Notes: generated by a model from the letters alone, not told the origin. A stretch of 64,000 bases of DNA from Thermomicrobium roseum DSM 5159 (GCF_000021685.1 NC_011959.1:1302001-1366000); one strand, 5' to 3'. Positions 51,642 to 61,430 are shown, counted from the stretch's first letter. Numbers and translations are program-made.

Positions 51642-52828
51642 ACGGCTCCCTGCTGGCGCATCGCCGTGATCTCATCCGACGTGTAACCGAGTTCGCCGAG
51701 CACTTCCTCGGTATGCTCACCCAGGAGCGGGGGGTAACGCCGTATACGAGCCGGCGTCTGGGAAAAACGCCAGGGGAAACCGGTCTGATCCACCATACCC
51801 AATGTGGGGTGTGGGATGCGCTGGTGCAATTCGAGGTGCTGCACTTGCGGATCAGCGAAGACTTCCGGAACCGTGTAGATCGGCCCGCACGGCACTTGGG
51901 CAGCATCGAGCCGATGCACGATCTCGGCGGTCGTGAGCGTGCTCGTCACCGACTCGATCCGCTCGACCAGCTCCGGCAAGTTGGTGATCCGGCCAGCATT
52001 GGTCGCGAATCGCTCGTCCTCGAGCAAATCGTCCAACCCGAGCGCCCGGCACATGCGCGTGAAGATCGCATCGTTCCCTGCCGCGATATTGACATGTCCA
52101 TCAGCACTGCGGAACGTCTGGTAGGGCGCGACGATCGGATGCGCATTCCCCGTCCGCTTGGGTGCTTCCCCCGTCGCGAAGTAGATCCCCGCTTGATAGG
52201 TGAGGAGCGCGACTTGGCCACCCAGCATGGAGGTATCGATGTACTGCCCTTCACCAGTCTGCGCACGGTGATAGAGTGCAGCGACGATCGCGAGAGCCGC
52301 GAACATACCGGCACCGATATCGGCGATCGGGACACCGAAGCGCACTGGCTCCCCCTCCGGAAACCCGGTGACGCTCATGAGGCCGGACATCCCTTGCACG
52401 ATGAGGTCGTACGCCGTCCGGTCCTTGCCCGGTCCGGTCTGGCCGAAGCCTGAGATCGAGCAGTAGATGATCTGCGGGCGCCGTCCCCGTACCGCCTGAT
52501 AGCCGATACCCAGTCGGTCGACTGTCCCCGGGCTGAAGTTCTCGACGACGACGTCAGCGCGATCGACCAGTCGCCAGAACACTTCTTGGCCAGCGGGGTG
52601 CTTGAGATCCAGGGTGATGCTCCGCTTGTTCCGATTCACCGAAAGGTAGTAGGCGCTCACGCCATCGATGAACGGCGGTCCCCAGGCTCGCGTATCGTCG
52701 CCGGTTCCAGGACGCTCGATCTTGATGACGTCTGCACCGAGGTCACCGAGGAGCATCGTGCAGTAGGGGCCAGCCATCACGCGCGTGAGATCGACGACGC
52801 GCACACCGCTGAGGGGCAGTCGCTCCAT
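51638..52828 (-). CDS. Family III CoA-transferase (CaiB/Frc-like)
   Basis: 396 residues. LSGVRVVDLTRVMAGPYCTMLLGDLGAD and VIKIERPGTGDDTR start the family pattern, and the catalytic Asp is in GMFAALAIVAALYHR-flanked YIDTSMLGGQ. These enzymes move CoA between acids such as formyl, succinyl or carnitine derivatives. ATG 52828 has GGGAGG 11 nt upstream; the frame opens to 52879. No partner genes identify the acid. Confidence 0.9.
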   Translation of the reverse strand: MERLPLSGVRVVDLTRVMAGPYCTMLLGDLGADVIKIERPGTGDDTRAWGPPFIDGVSAYYLSVNRNKRSITLDLKHPAGQEVFWRLVDRADVVVENFSPGTVDRLGIGYQAVRGRRPQIIYCSISGFGQTGPGKDRTAYDLIVQGMSGLMSVTGFPEGEPVRFGVPIADIGAGMFAALAIVAALYHRAQTGEGQYIDTSMLGGQVALLTYQAGIYFATGEAPKRTGNAHPIVAPYQTFRSADGHVNIAAGNDAIFTRMCRALGLDDLLEDERFATNAGRITNLPELVERIESVTSTLTTAEIVHRLDAAQVPCGPIYTVPEVFADPQVQHLELHQRIPHPTLGMVDQTGFPWRFSQTPARIRRYPPLLGEHTEEVLGELGYTSDEITAMRQQGAV

Positions 52829-52927
52829 GATCCGTTCGCCTCCCACCCATCCAAAGACAACGACGAACGCCACCGACACCGGTGGCGCACCTCATACTGT
52901 GCCACAAATCAGCTCGCAGCGCCACGC

Positions 52928-53692
52928 TCAGCGACGCGGCACGTCAGTCGGCCGGGGAACCAAGCCGTGCGAGATGGCGTAGATCACCGCTTGCGTGCGA
53001 TCCCGCACTCCCAGCTTTTGGAACAGGGCAGAAAGGTTGTTTTTGACTGTGCTCTCGGCCAAATTGAGCGCATCCGCGATCTGGCGATTGTTGTAACCCT
53101 GTGCCAACAGCCGCAGCATCGTCAGCTCACGATCCGAGAGGTCCTGCCCTCGAGTCGGCGCCTTCGTCAGAAGTCGTTGGTATTCGCGCATCAGGATCGG
53201 GGCGAGATCCGGGTCGATCGTGGCACCACCCTCGGCGGCGACATGAATCGCCCGGAGCAACTCCTCCGGTTTGCTGTTCTTGACGAGATAACTGCGCGCT
53301 CCGGCACGAATCGCGTGGAGGACATACTCCTCGTCATCGTACATCGTCAGCATGAGGACATGAACATGTCGGTATTGTTGGACGATCGCCTCCGTCGCAC
53401 GGATGCCATCCATCCCCGGCATGTTGATGTCCATGAGCACCACATCCGGCTGGAGCTCGGCGACCATTTTCAGCGCGTCCTGACCATTGGCTGCTTCACC
53501 GACGACCTCGATCGCAGGATCGGTCTCGATCAGCTGGCGCAGCCCTTCGCGAAAGAGGTCATGGTCATCGACGATCAGCACCCGAATCCGCCGTCCGTTC
53601 CCCATCTCGCGCTCCCGCTCCGCCTGCCCATCACTGGTCCGGCTCTGCTCGCTTCTTGCTCCATTCAACTCCAAGTCTCGCTCAGTTGTCAT
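52928..53692 (-). CDS. NarL/FixJ-type response regulator
   Basis: 254 residues. The receiver domain carries the acidic pair in IVDDHD, the phospho-acceptor Asp in VVLMDINMPGMDG and the Lys in LVKNSKPEE; the C-terminal LuxR-type helix-turn-helix is LSDRELTMLRLLAQGYNNRQIA and STVKNNLSALFQKLGV. It starts at ATG 53692 (a shorter start at 53605 is possible) and follows the histidine kinase gene by 31 nt. The pair forms a two-component system of unknown stimulus. Confidence 0.9.
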   Translation of the reverse strand: MTTERDLELNGARSEQSRTSDGQAEREREMGNGRRIRVLIVDDHDLFREGLRQLIETDPAIEVVGEAANGQDALKMVAELQPDVVLMDINMPGMDGIRATEAIVQQYRHVHVLMLTMYDDEEYVLHAIRAGARSYLVKNSKPEELLRAIHVAAEGGATIDPDLAPILMREYQRLLTKAPTRGQDLSDRELTMLRLLAQGYNNRQIADALNLAESTVKNNLSALFQKLGVRDRTQAVIYAISHGLVPRPTDVPRR

Positions 53693-53723
53693 CACCGGAA
53701 CGTCCTGATCTTCCCGATGGTGC

Positions 53724-55919
53724 TCACAACGCCCGCCTGAGCGGCACCGTGCACGCGATGGCTGTCCCACCGTCCGGCAGTCCCGCCACGTGCAGCGTGC
53801 CGCCGAGCAATCGAATCCACTCGCTGGCCAGTGCAGCACCGGGTAACTCCTCCCAGGCAGCGCGCCCAGCCCAATGAGCATCGTCAGCGACGACGAGCAC
53901 GATCGTGCCATCCGTCCGCTGTCGGAGCCGGATCACCAGCTTGCGCACACCGAGCGGCAGCCGTGTCCGCTCCACCAAAAGCCGAACCAGTCCGAAGAGC
54001 GATTCCTCGACGTGCCGGTCAGGACGCTGCCACAACTCCCCCAAGAAGTCCACGTCCAGGGCATGCGCGCGCTGCAATTGTGCGGCATAGTCCCGCAGGG
54101 CAGCCGCGAGCCCGAGATGCTCCAGCGAAGCGGGGCGCTGGCGAAAAATGGCATCCCGCAGTGCTGCGATGTGGCTAGCTAGGATATCGCGCACCTGTTC
54201 CAGTTCGAGGAGCGTCTGCTCCACCGGCTGCTGGTCGACACGCCGCGTCGTCAACTCGATCCGGTACAGCGACGAGGCGAGTCCTTGCAGGACCGTCGTA
54301 TGGATGGCATCGACGAGCGTCCGCCATTCCTCCGCATGCTGGACCAACGCGTCGCCCAAGGCGCGTTGACGACGCATCTCCGCGAGATCACGATCCAGAC
54401 GAGTAACGAGGCCATCCGCCCGCGCCTCCAAGAGGGAAACCAGGTCGGTGACGAGCCGTTCCGCTTCCGCTGTGGCCTGTTCCTCATGCGTCACGATGAC
54501 CAGGCTACCACGCACTGTCCCCAGCGGGGCAGTCACGACCCAGGCCTGCTCCAGTTCGAGCGGTACCACCGCTTGCCACGTCGCCCAACGATCTGGGCCG
54601 AACACGGCTACCGGGCGCTGGGACAGAGCCAGTTGGGCCGGGGAGCGTTCCCGATCCGTCTCGACGAGCACGCGCGGTTCCTCCTGGACAACCCAGAACC
54701 AGACGAAACGCTCGTCCCCCTCCAAAAGAACACCTGCCGCGACGACCCCGGAGACGCTCTGCGCACGGCGCCAGAGCGCCTCAGCGATGACGGTCGGTCC
54801 ACTGGTACGCAACAAAGCATCGAGGAGAAGCTCGCGACGCTCGATACTGGCCCGGTCAGCGATCGCTCGCTCCTCCCGCTCGACGAATCCGACGAGCGTA
54901 AGCAAGCGAGGGGCGAGTTCAGGGACGAGAACCTGGACACGCTCTTCGCCCCCTTCATCGCGATCTCGCCAAGCCAGAACGAGAACGCCGCGTGCAGCGG
55001 TACCGATGACCGGCAGTGGAAAGGCGAGAGTCTCGGCCATGACGACAGGGAAAATCAGTTCGCTGCCGGAGCCGGCCCGCCACCGCTGTGGCCGGCCTTG
55101 CTCCAACACATTCCGCACGAGCATGAGGACGCGGGAGGAAGTCAACGCGGTCGGATCGGGCATCAGTTCAGGGGCGGTCGACGTCGTGAGAAGTTCGACG
55201 CGTTCCTCAGGCAGCCAGCGGAGGAACAGAACTGCGCTCGCTCGAACGCGCCAGCGCAGCGCCTCCACAATCCGCGCCAGTACCTCGCGCGCGCTCCCTG
55301 GTAACGCCAGCGCCTGGTGGACCAGCTCCGCTGCCTGGTCGGAAGGCAGCGGCTCGCCCACCGTCGCGACTCTCCCCACCAACAAGCCGACAAGCTCAGC
55401 CAGGACGACGGCCCGTGAGCGATCCTCGGCCGAAAACGGCTCTGGCCTGGTGCGTGCCACGTCGAGCCGCCCCACCGTCGTTCCCCCGGCATGAAGCGGT
55501 GCGACCAGAACGTGCTGCACACCAGACCGCCGCAAGGCCACCCTCTCCTCTGCGGTCAAGAAACTCTCTGCAAGCGGACCATCCAGCGGACCGACAGCCA
55601 GCATCCCAGGAGCGAGCCGGTCGAATCCGGTCGGTATCGGCCGCGGGGAAGAAGGCGCTTCCTGACCATCGCCCGCCTGTGCCTGCAGTACCAGCTCGCT
55701 CCGCGCCGTCATGCGCCAGATCCGGACGATCTGCGCTGACAGTACCTGGCAGCTAATCCTCGCCACCTCGGTCCAGTCCAGCTGCTCGGGGCCAGCACGC
55801 ACTCCCAGATCGAGCAACCACTCGACCCAAAACGGGACCGCGCTACCCCCGACGCCTGGTCCTTCCGAGTGGCTGCGCGCTTGTCCGCGGCTCAGCCAAC
55901 GCAAGCGATGCTCAGTCAT
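53724..55919 (-). CDS. GAF-containing histidine kinase homologue with degenerate ATP-binding site
   Basis: 731 residues, soluble. Two to three GAF-like segments (about 40-200, 225-350, 370-500) are followed by a HisKA_3-type dimerisation helix with the probable phospho-His at H540 (DAIHTTVLQGL) and a C-terminal HATPase-like domain. The N-box Asn is not visible (EESLFGLVRLL), and the DxGxG box is replaced by VADDAHWAG; the last GG-x-GGT box remains. It may bind ATP poorly or act as a sensing pseudokinase. It is upstream of its response regulator by 31 nt. Confidence 0.82.
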   Translation of the reverse strand: MTEHRLRWLSRGQARSHSEGPGVGGSAVPFWVEWLLDLGVRAGPEQLDWTEVARISCQVLSAQIVRIWRMTARSELVLQAQAGDGQEAPSSPRPIPTGFDRLAPGMLAVGPLDGPLAESFLTAEERVALRRSGVQHVLVAPLHAGGTTVGRLDVARTRPEPFSAEDRSRAVVLAELVGLLVGRVATVGEPLPSDQAAELVHQALALPGSAREVLARIVEALRWRVRASAVLFLRWLPEERVELLTTSTAPELMPDPTALTSSRVLMLVRNVLEQGRPQRWRAGSGSELIFPVVMAETLAFPLPVIGTAARGVLVLAWRDRDEGGEERVQVLVPELAPRLLTLVGFVEREERAIADRASIERRELLLDALLRTSGPTVIAEALWRRAQSVSGVVAAGVLLEGDERFVWFWVVQEEPRVLVETDRERSPAQLALSQRPVAVFGPDRWATWQAVVPLELEQAWVVTAPLGTVRGSLVIVTHEEQATAEAERLVTDLVSLLEARADGLVTRLDRDLAEMRRQRALGDALVQHAEEWRTLVDAIHTTVLQGLASSLYRIELTTRRVDQQPVEQTLLELEQVRDILASHIAALRDAIFRQRPASLEHLGLAAALRDYAAQLQRAHALDVDFLGELWQRPDRHVEESLFGLVRLLVERTRLPLGVRKLVIRLRQRTDGTIVLVVADDAHWAGRAAWEELPGAALASEWIRLLGGTLHVAGLPDGGTAIACTVPLRRAL

Positions 55920-56076
55920 GCCGGGCCCTTCGCGTGCAGTTCATCCACTGCACTCACCGAAACGATCGACAGTGTCCCAACGCCGAGCGAGTATCATCGG
56001 TACCGATCTGCCCGGGAGGCTGGTCCTCAGGCGGCCGTAGCCCCAGTATCGGAGCGACGAGAGCGGTAGAACGAGC
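55920..56076. other. Divergent intergenic region
   Basis: 157 nt between the histidine kinase (leftward) and the PhnP-like gene (rightward). It should hold both promoters; I cannot place them with confidence. Confidence 0.3.
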
Positions 56077-56841
56077 GTGCTCGGGCTGACATTTCTCGGA
56101 ACAGGAACCTCCAACGGAATACCCGTCATCGGATGCCGTTGCCGGACCTGCACCTCGGTCGATCCACGCGATCGACGAACGCGTTCGTCGGCCGTGCTGC
56201 ACCTCGGGGAACACAACGTGCTGATCGATACTGCTCCGGAGCTTCGTCTCCAGGCGATCGCAACCGGCCTGAGTCATATCGAGGCTGTGCTCTTCACACA
56301 TGCACACGCTGACCATATCGCCGGGTTCGATGATCTGCGCCAGTTCAACTACCTGGCACAAGCACCGCTACCCATCTACGCGGATCCGGAAACAGCTCGC
56401 GAACTGCGCGTTCGCTACAGCTACGCGTTCAGCGAGCCCTTGCCGTTCTACGGTGGGAAACCAGATCTTCGCTTGCACGAGTTCGATGGTCCTTTCCATC
56501 TCTTCGGGTACGAGATCGTCCCCATCCCAGTCGACCACGGTCGGTGGACGGTGTACGGGTTCCGTTGCGGCCCGATCGCCTACGTGACCGATGCGAAAAC
56601 CGTCCCTGCTCGCTCCATCGAGTTGCTGCGTGGCGTCAACGTTCTGGTTCTCAACGCCCTCCGCGACCGACCCCACCCGACGCACTTGAGCCTGGCAGAA
56701 GCTCTGACCATTATCGAGCAAGTTTGCCCGGAACGGGCATACCTGACCCACGTCAGTCATGAGGTGATGCATGCCGACTGGAGCGCAAAGCTTCCACCCG
56801 GTGTGCAACTGGCGTACGATGGGCTCCAGATTTGGGTATGA
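56077..56841 (+). CDS. PhnP-like metallo-beta-lactamase-fold hydrolase
   Basis: 254 residues. THAHADHIAGFDDLR is the metal motif, FLGTGTSNGIPVIGC the PhnP-style start with CRCRTC as a probable zinc site, and DHGRWTVYGF and THVSHEV supply later ligands. Relatives cleave cyclic phosphate esters or phosphodiesters. GTG 56077 is the start. No phosphonate genes are adjacent. The secreted-protein gene begins 7 nt after its stop. Confidence 0.87.
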   Translation: MLGLTFLGTGTSNGIPVIGCRCRTCTSVDPRDRRTRSSAVLHLGEHNVLIDTAPELRLQAIATGLSHIEAVLFTHAHADHIAGFDDLRQFNYLAQAPLPIYADPETARELRVRYSYAFSEPLPFYGGKPDLRLHEFDGPFHLFGYEIVPIPVDHGRWTVYGFRCGPIAYVTDAKTVPARSIELLRGVNVLVLNALRDRPHPTHLSLAEALTIIEQVCPERAYLTHVSHEVMHADWSAKLPPGVQLAYDGLQIWV

Positions 56842-56848
56842 GGAGGAA

Positions 56849-58345
56849 GTGAGTCCAGTGTCACGCTGGTCCACGATCGTCTCGATCATCTGCGTCCTGA
56901 CTGCCCTCCTGTGGCTGCCGAGTCACCGGCTGGTTCGCGCTGAACCAGGTTTTGCGGATCCAGTCTTCGCGGCTCGCTGGGAACGCGTGGACCGCCCGGT
57001 TGCGGCCGGACTGACCCAGCGCTCCTGGGTCTGGGGACCTGCTCCCCTCACCGGCCCCTTGCGCGAACGGTACCAGGAGGCGCCCGAGCGCGCTCGTCTC
57101 GTCCAGTACTTCGACAAGGGTCGCATGGAGCTGACACATCCCGATGGTGATCCGACATCACCGTGGTACGTGACGAGTGGGCTGCTGACGCGTGAGCTCG
57201 TCAGTGGGTCGATCCAGGTCGGTGACCAGCTCTTCCTGGACGCGGGGAGTGGAGCGCATGTGGCGATCGCCGGGGATCCGGACAACCCGTTTCCCACCTA
57301 TGCGGATCTGGCCAGCGTGATCGATCGTTCGCAACCCGATCGAACTGGGGAACACGCGACCGCCTCACTCACTCCTCAGGGATGGCAGGAGTATCAGACA
57401 GCAGCGAGCGACCGGGGGGCAGAGTTCGTCCACTACGTCACGTACAGCGGACCGGTCGGCGAGCCGGTCGGGTACAACGTCCCACGCGCTTTTTGGGAAT
57501 TCATGACGCAAGGTGGGCTCGTGTGGCAAGATGGTGGCCTGGTTGCAGAACGCCCCCTTTTCGATTGGCTGTTCGTCCTCGGTTATCCCATCGCCGACCC
57601 CTTCTGGGTCCAGGTACGGCTGCGCGGCGAACCGACCTGGGTTCTCGTCCAGCCGTTCGAGCGACGCATCCTCACGTATACGCCGAGCAATCCACCAGGT
57701 TGGCAAGTCGAGATGGGGAACATCGGTTCGCACTACCTCCAGTGGCGGTACGGTGCGACTCCACCCGTTGCAGTCGCGTCAAGCGCCGGGTACTTCGGCA
57801 TGCTCCCAGGTACGCGGTCCGTCTTCGCAACCAGTAGTCGCAGCGACGAAACGTGGCAGGTGACCGGCCCGAATACCAGCTTCGTCGCGGGAGCGCAACT
57901 CGTCGCTCGCGAGGAACTGCGCGGCTCGAGTCGCTGGATCACCTACTGGAGAGTGACCGAGACAGGGATCGCGCTGACCGGCTGGGAGCGATTCACGCGA
58001 GCGGGAACATTCATCGAAATGGTTCTCTTTTGGCCAGCCTTGCACGTCATCGGTGCGGGTGACCTGGTGGAGGGGACCGTGCGCGAAACCACTGCCCTCT
58101 ATCTCTCGACGCGTGTCAGCGCCCATCCGATTACCCTGCGTGTCCAGGTCGATGAGCAAACACTGGTCGGCACGCCCTATGGGGTGGTTCCAGCCTGGCG
58201 ACTTTCGCTCCAGACGAGCGATCCCCCGACCTTGGTCCCTGTCTACCTCGTGAGCACGGTGTGGTTCAGCCCCAACTTGGGCATCGTTCAGTGGACCAGC
58301 GATCGTTATGCAGCGCAGCTTCGCGAGTTCTCTGCACCCTCCTGA
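56849..58345 (+). CDS. Secreted protein with YFDKGRME-type repeats
   Basis: 498 residues with a signal peptide (hydrophobic stretch about 10-28, ending SHRLVRA). The mature part contains QYFDKGRMELTHP and FERRILTYTPSNPPGWQVEMG, which resemble the QYFERARFEYHP repeat of the next gene. Chloroflexota encode many such secreted proteins of unknown role. GTG 56849 lies 3 nt after GAGGAGGAA, so GTG 56858 may be the true start. It follows the PhnP-like gene and precedes an L,D-transpeptidase homologue. Confidence 0.75.
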   Translation: MSPVSRWSTIVSIICVLTALLWLPSHRLVRAEPGFADPVFAARWERVDRPVAAGLTQRSWVWGPAPLTGPLRERYQEAPERARLVQYFDKGRMELTHPDGDPTSPWYVTSGLLTRELVSGSIQVGDQLFLDAGSGAHVAIAGDPDNPFPTYADLASVIDRSQPDRTGEHATASLTPQGWQEYQTAASDRGAEFVHYVTYSGPVGEPVGYNVPRAFWEFMTQGGLVWQDGGLVAERPLFDWLFVLGYPIADPFWVQVRLRGEPTWVLVQPFERRILTYTPSNPPGWQVEMGNIGSHYLQWRYGATPPVAVASSAGYFGMLPGTRSVFATSSRSDETWQVTGPNTSFVAGAQLVAREELRGSSRWITYWRVTETGIALTGWERFTRAGTFIEMVLFWPALHVIGAGDLVEGTVRETTALYLSTRVSAHPITLRVQVDEQTLVGTPYGVVPAWRLSLQTSDPPTLVPVYLVSTVWFSPNLGIVQWTSDRYAAQLREFSAPS

Positions 58346-58439
58346 ACACATGGAACCGCAGGGGACGAGCGCACGTTAGACTGTATGAGGAGGCCCGGGT
58401 TCGCCGGGAGCTGACTCCAGGGTAGGGAAGGGGTCATCG

Positions 58440-59813
58440 ATGCCTCGTCGCCTGGCGTGGTTCATCGGGATGGTGCTCGTCTGCTCGCTCGTTTCGCCCA
58501 TCCTCTTGCCGGTTCGTCATGCACACGCCATTGGATGGCAAGGTCTCATCCTTTATTTTCCGCAGACGGGTCACCATCTCAGTGGAGAGTTCCTCTGGGC
58601 GTGGATCAGCAACGGCGGAGTCATGACGTTCGGTTACCCGATCACCGAGCCGTTCACCCAGGATGGCATGGTGGTCCAGTACTTCGAGCGGGCGCGCTTC
58701 GAGTACCATCCGCAAAACAGCGGGACGCGCTACGCGGTGCTCGCTACGCTCCTCGGCAGCTGGCTCACCGAAACGCGACGCAACGAGCCAGCCTTCCGCC
58801 CGATCGTCGCCGACAATCCGGCAGCCCTGAACAGCGACCCGGAGCGCCGCTATTTCCCGGAAACCGGTCATACCTTGGCCTACGGTTTCAAGGCCTACTG
58901 GGAAGCGAACGGGGGACTGTACACGTTCGGCTACCCGATCTCCGAGGAGTTCACCGAACGGAATCCCGATACCGGCGAGTTCTACACGGTTCAGTACTTC
59001 GAACGGGCCCGGTTCGAATACCATCCCGAAAACAAAGGAACACCCTTCGAGGTGTTGCTCGGACGCCTCGGGGCACAGTACGCGCAAGCCCGTGGAGTCG
59101 ATACTCGGCCTGTCCCGATGCGCCCCGATGCGATCGAGGTCCCAGCACAGCTTCTCGACTACCGCTGGTCGCGGGCCGTCGCGACCGATGACGGCGCGAT
59201 CTTCGGACGGGTGACCGCCCCTACCCTGGCGATCCGCAATGCCCCATCGAACAGCGCTCCGGCCGTCGCGTGGACTTATGCCCGGCATCCGGTTCCCATC
59301 CGTGGACTCACGCTCGGTGACCCGGTCGAAGGGAATCCGATTTGGTACGAGCTAGGAGACGGTCGCTACGTGGCAGCCGCCTGGGTCGAGCCGCTCGTAC
59401 CGGATATTCCGCCGCGCCGTTTCGGTGGCCGGTGGGTCGACGTCAGTCTCCGGTCCTTCTACGCTGTGGCGTACGACGGCGATCGTCCCGTCTATGTGGC
59501 GATCATCACTGCCGGAAGAGACGGCAAGACACCGGTCGGCGTCTTCCAGATCTTCTATCGCGTCCGCAACGAGACGATGGACGCAGCGACTGTCGGGATC
59601 CCGCCGGGTTCGCCCGGTTACTATTACCTGACGAACGTCCAGTTTACCCAGTACTTCAAGTCAGGTGGCTACGCGCTCCACGGCAACTATTGGACACCGC
59701 CCGCACAATTCGGAGGATTCACCTCCAATGGTTGCGTCGGTCTGATGAACAGCGATGCCGAGTGGTTCTGGAATTTCTTGCATATTGGTTCGACCGTGAG
59801 TATCCATTACTGA
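58440..59813 (+). CDS. Secreted L,D-transpeptidase-like protein with YFERARFEYHP repeats
   Basis: 457 residues. A signal peptide (to about residue 30, ending RHAHA) leads to two repeats with GHHLSGEFLWAW or GHTLAYGFKAYWEANGG, GYPI, and QYFERARFEYHPE. An SH3-like part follows, then a YkuD domain from about residue 320: VYVAIITAGRDGKTPVGVF, H414 (ALHGNYW) and C432 (SNGCVGL). The canonical SHGC motif here has Asn instead of His, and the usual Arg after it is Gly. ATG 58440 follows AAGGGG. It should act on peptidoglycan at the outer face if active. Confidence 0.85.
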   Translation: MPRRLAWFIGMVLVCSLVSPILLPVRHAHAIGWQGLILYFPQTGHHLSGEFLWAWISNGGVMTFGYPITEPFTQDGMVVQYFERARFEYHPQNSGTRYAVLATLLGSWLTETRRNEPAFRPIVADNPAALNSDPERRYFPETGHTLAYGFKAYWEANGGLYTFGYPISEEFTERNPDTGEFYTVQYFERARFEYHPENKGTPFEVLLGRLGAQYAQARGVDTRPVPMRPDAIEVPAQLLDYRWSRAVATDDGAIFGRVTAPTLAIRNAPSNSAPAVAWTYARHPVPIRGLTLGDPVEGNPIWYELGDGRYVAAAWVEPLVPDIPPRRFGGRWVDVSLRSFYAVAYDGDRPVYVAIITAGRDGKTPVGVFQIFYRVRNETMDAATVGIPPGSPGYYYLTNVQFTQYFKSGGYALHGNYWTPPAQFGGFTSNGCVGLMNSDAEWFWNFLHIGSTVSIHY

Positions 59814-59814
59814 G

Positions 59815-59843
59815 GCGCTTCCGCCGATTCCGAACGGAAGCGC
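59815..59843 (+). terminator. Terminator-like stem-loop after the L,D-transpeptidase gene
   Basis: GCGCTTCCG (59815-59823) pairs perfectly with CGGAAGCGC (59835-59843), one base after the stop codon. No T-run follows, so it may stabilise the 3' end rather than terminate. Confidence 0.5.
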
Positions 59844-60014
59844 TGCTGAAAGCAATCGAATGCGCATCGATTCCGCGCGGCGACATCGTGCGGGACAAGC
59901 GGGTGCTCGATCCATCATCCCCCGCCCGGGGCACCGAAGCCATTTTGCACGAACGACGAACCGACCGCGCCGCTGATCACCCGCTCACCCACCAGAAAGG
60001 TAGGGCACACAGCT

Positions 60015-61418
60015 GTGACAACCGTCGTTTGGTGGGTCCGACGCGACCTCCGTCTCCACGACAACCAGGCACTGGCCGCCGCGCTCACCCGTGCCCGCGA
60101 ACTCGTGCCGCTCTTCGTTCTCGATCCTGCCTTGCTCGCTGGGCCGACCAGCAGTCAACGTCGCAACGCGTTCCTCTTCGCAGCGCTCCGCTCGCTGGAC
60201 GCAGCGCTCCGCCGCCGCGGCAGTCGCTTGATCGTCCGCGCCGGCCGTCCCGAACAGGTTCTCCCCACCGTCGTTCGTGAAAGCGGGGCCACGCTCGTCA
60301 TGGCCGAAGCGGATGGCTCACCCTACGCTCGGCGACGCGACGAGGCAGTCGCACGGTCTGTTCCCCTCCAGCTCGTCGAGGGTTCGACCCTGCGACCACT
60401 CGGCTCGATCCGCGCGCCCACCGGTGAGCCGTATCGTGTCTACTCGCAATTCCGCCGCGCCTGGTTTCGTTTACCGATCCCAAGCCCGCAGGACATCTTG
60501 CCCGCACCTCCGCGACTGCCGCCGGTTCCGCGCTTGGCCAGCGAGCCGATCCCTGAGTCACCTCTTGCCGTGCCGGAGCGGTTCGCTCCGAGCGAAGATG
60601 CAGCGCGACAGCGCTTACAGCATTTCCTCGCTCAGGGGCTGGCCTCCTATCACCTGCGGCGGAACGCCTTGGATGGGAGCGGATCCTCGCAGCTGTCGCC
60701 GTATTTCCGCTTCGGTCTCTTGAGCGTGCGTGAGGCCTGGTGTGCAGCAGCCCGGTACCTGGATGAACCGGATGCGGCGGCTGGAGCCCGAGCCTGGCTC
60801 GACGAACTCCTGTGGCGGGAGTTCTATCAGCACCTTTTAGCCGCCTGGCCAGAGAGCGCGCGCATGAGCATGCAGCCCGAATTCCGCGACGTCGCTTGGC
60901 CCGGGAGCAACGATGCCTTGGCGAGATGGCAGGAGGGACGGACCGGCTTTCCGGTCGTCGATGCTGCAATGCGCCAGCTCGTCAGCGAGGGGTGGATGAG
61001 CAACCGCGCGCGGATGATCGTCGCCAGCTTTCTCTCCAAGCTTCTGCTCGTCGACTGGCGAGAAGGCGAACGCTTCTTCCGCCGCGAACTCGTCGATGGT
61101 GATCTGGCAGCCAACGTCGGCGGCTGGCAGTGGTCGGCCGGGACGGGAACCGATGCCGCACCGTATTTTCGGATCTTCAACCCAGTGTTGCAGGGTGAGC
61201 AACACGACCCGAATGGCAGCTGGGTTCGCACGTGGCTTCCCGAACTGGCCAATGTGCCGCGGGAGTACCTTTTCGCACCCTGGCGCATGCCTATCGAAGT
61301 CCAGCTGCGCGCAGGTTGCCGGATCGGCCACGACTACCCAGCACCGATCGTCGAGTACGAGTCCGCTCGTGCCCGCGCGCTCGAGTGGTTCCGCTCGGTC
61401 CGGCAGGCGCAATCTTGA
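60015..61418 (+). CDS. phr: Deoxyribodipyrimidine photolyase / cryptochrome
   Basis: 467 residues of the photolyase family. The N-terminal alpha-beta antenna domain begins VVWWVRRDLRLHDNQAL. The FAD domain has the motifs SYHLRRNALDGSGSSQLSPYF, FPVVDAAMRQL, and NVGGWQWSAGTGTDAAPYFRIFNP, all typical of CPD photolyases. It repairs UV-induced pyrimidine dimers using blue light. GTG 60015 is the start. The CrtI-like gene follows 12 nt later, a pairing that fits a light-response unit. Confidence 0.93.
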   Translation: MTTVVWWVRRDLRLHDNQALAAALTRARELVPLFVLDPALLAGPTSSQRRNAFLFAALRSLDAALRRRGSRLIVRAGRPEQVLPTVVRESGATLVMAEADGSPYARRRDEAVARSVPLQLVEGSTLRPLGSIRAPTGEPYRVYSQFRRAWFRLPIPSPQDILPAPPRLPPVPRLASEPIPESPLAVPERFAPSEDAARQRLQHFLAQGLASYHLRRNALDGSGSSQLSPYFRFGLLSVREAWCAAARYLDEPDAAAGARAWLDELLWREFYQHLLAAWPESARMSMQPEFRDVAWPGSNDALARWQEGRTGFPVVDAAMRQLVSEGWMSNRARMIVASFLSKLLLVDWREGERFFRRELVDGDLAANVGGWQWSAGTGTDAAPYFRIFNPVLQGEQHDPNGSWVRTWLPELANVPREYLFAPWRMPIEVQLRAGCRIGHDYPAPIVEYESARARALEWFRSVRQAQS

Positions 61419-61430
61419 GGAGCGCTCCGC

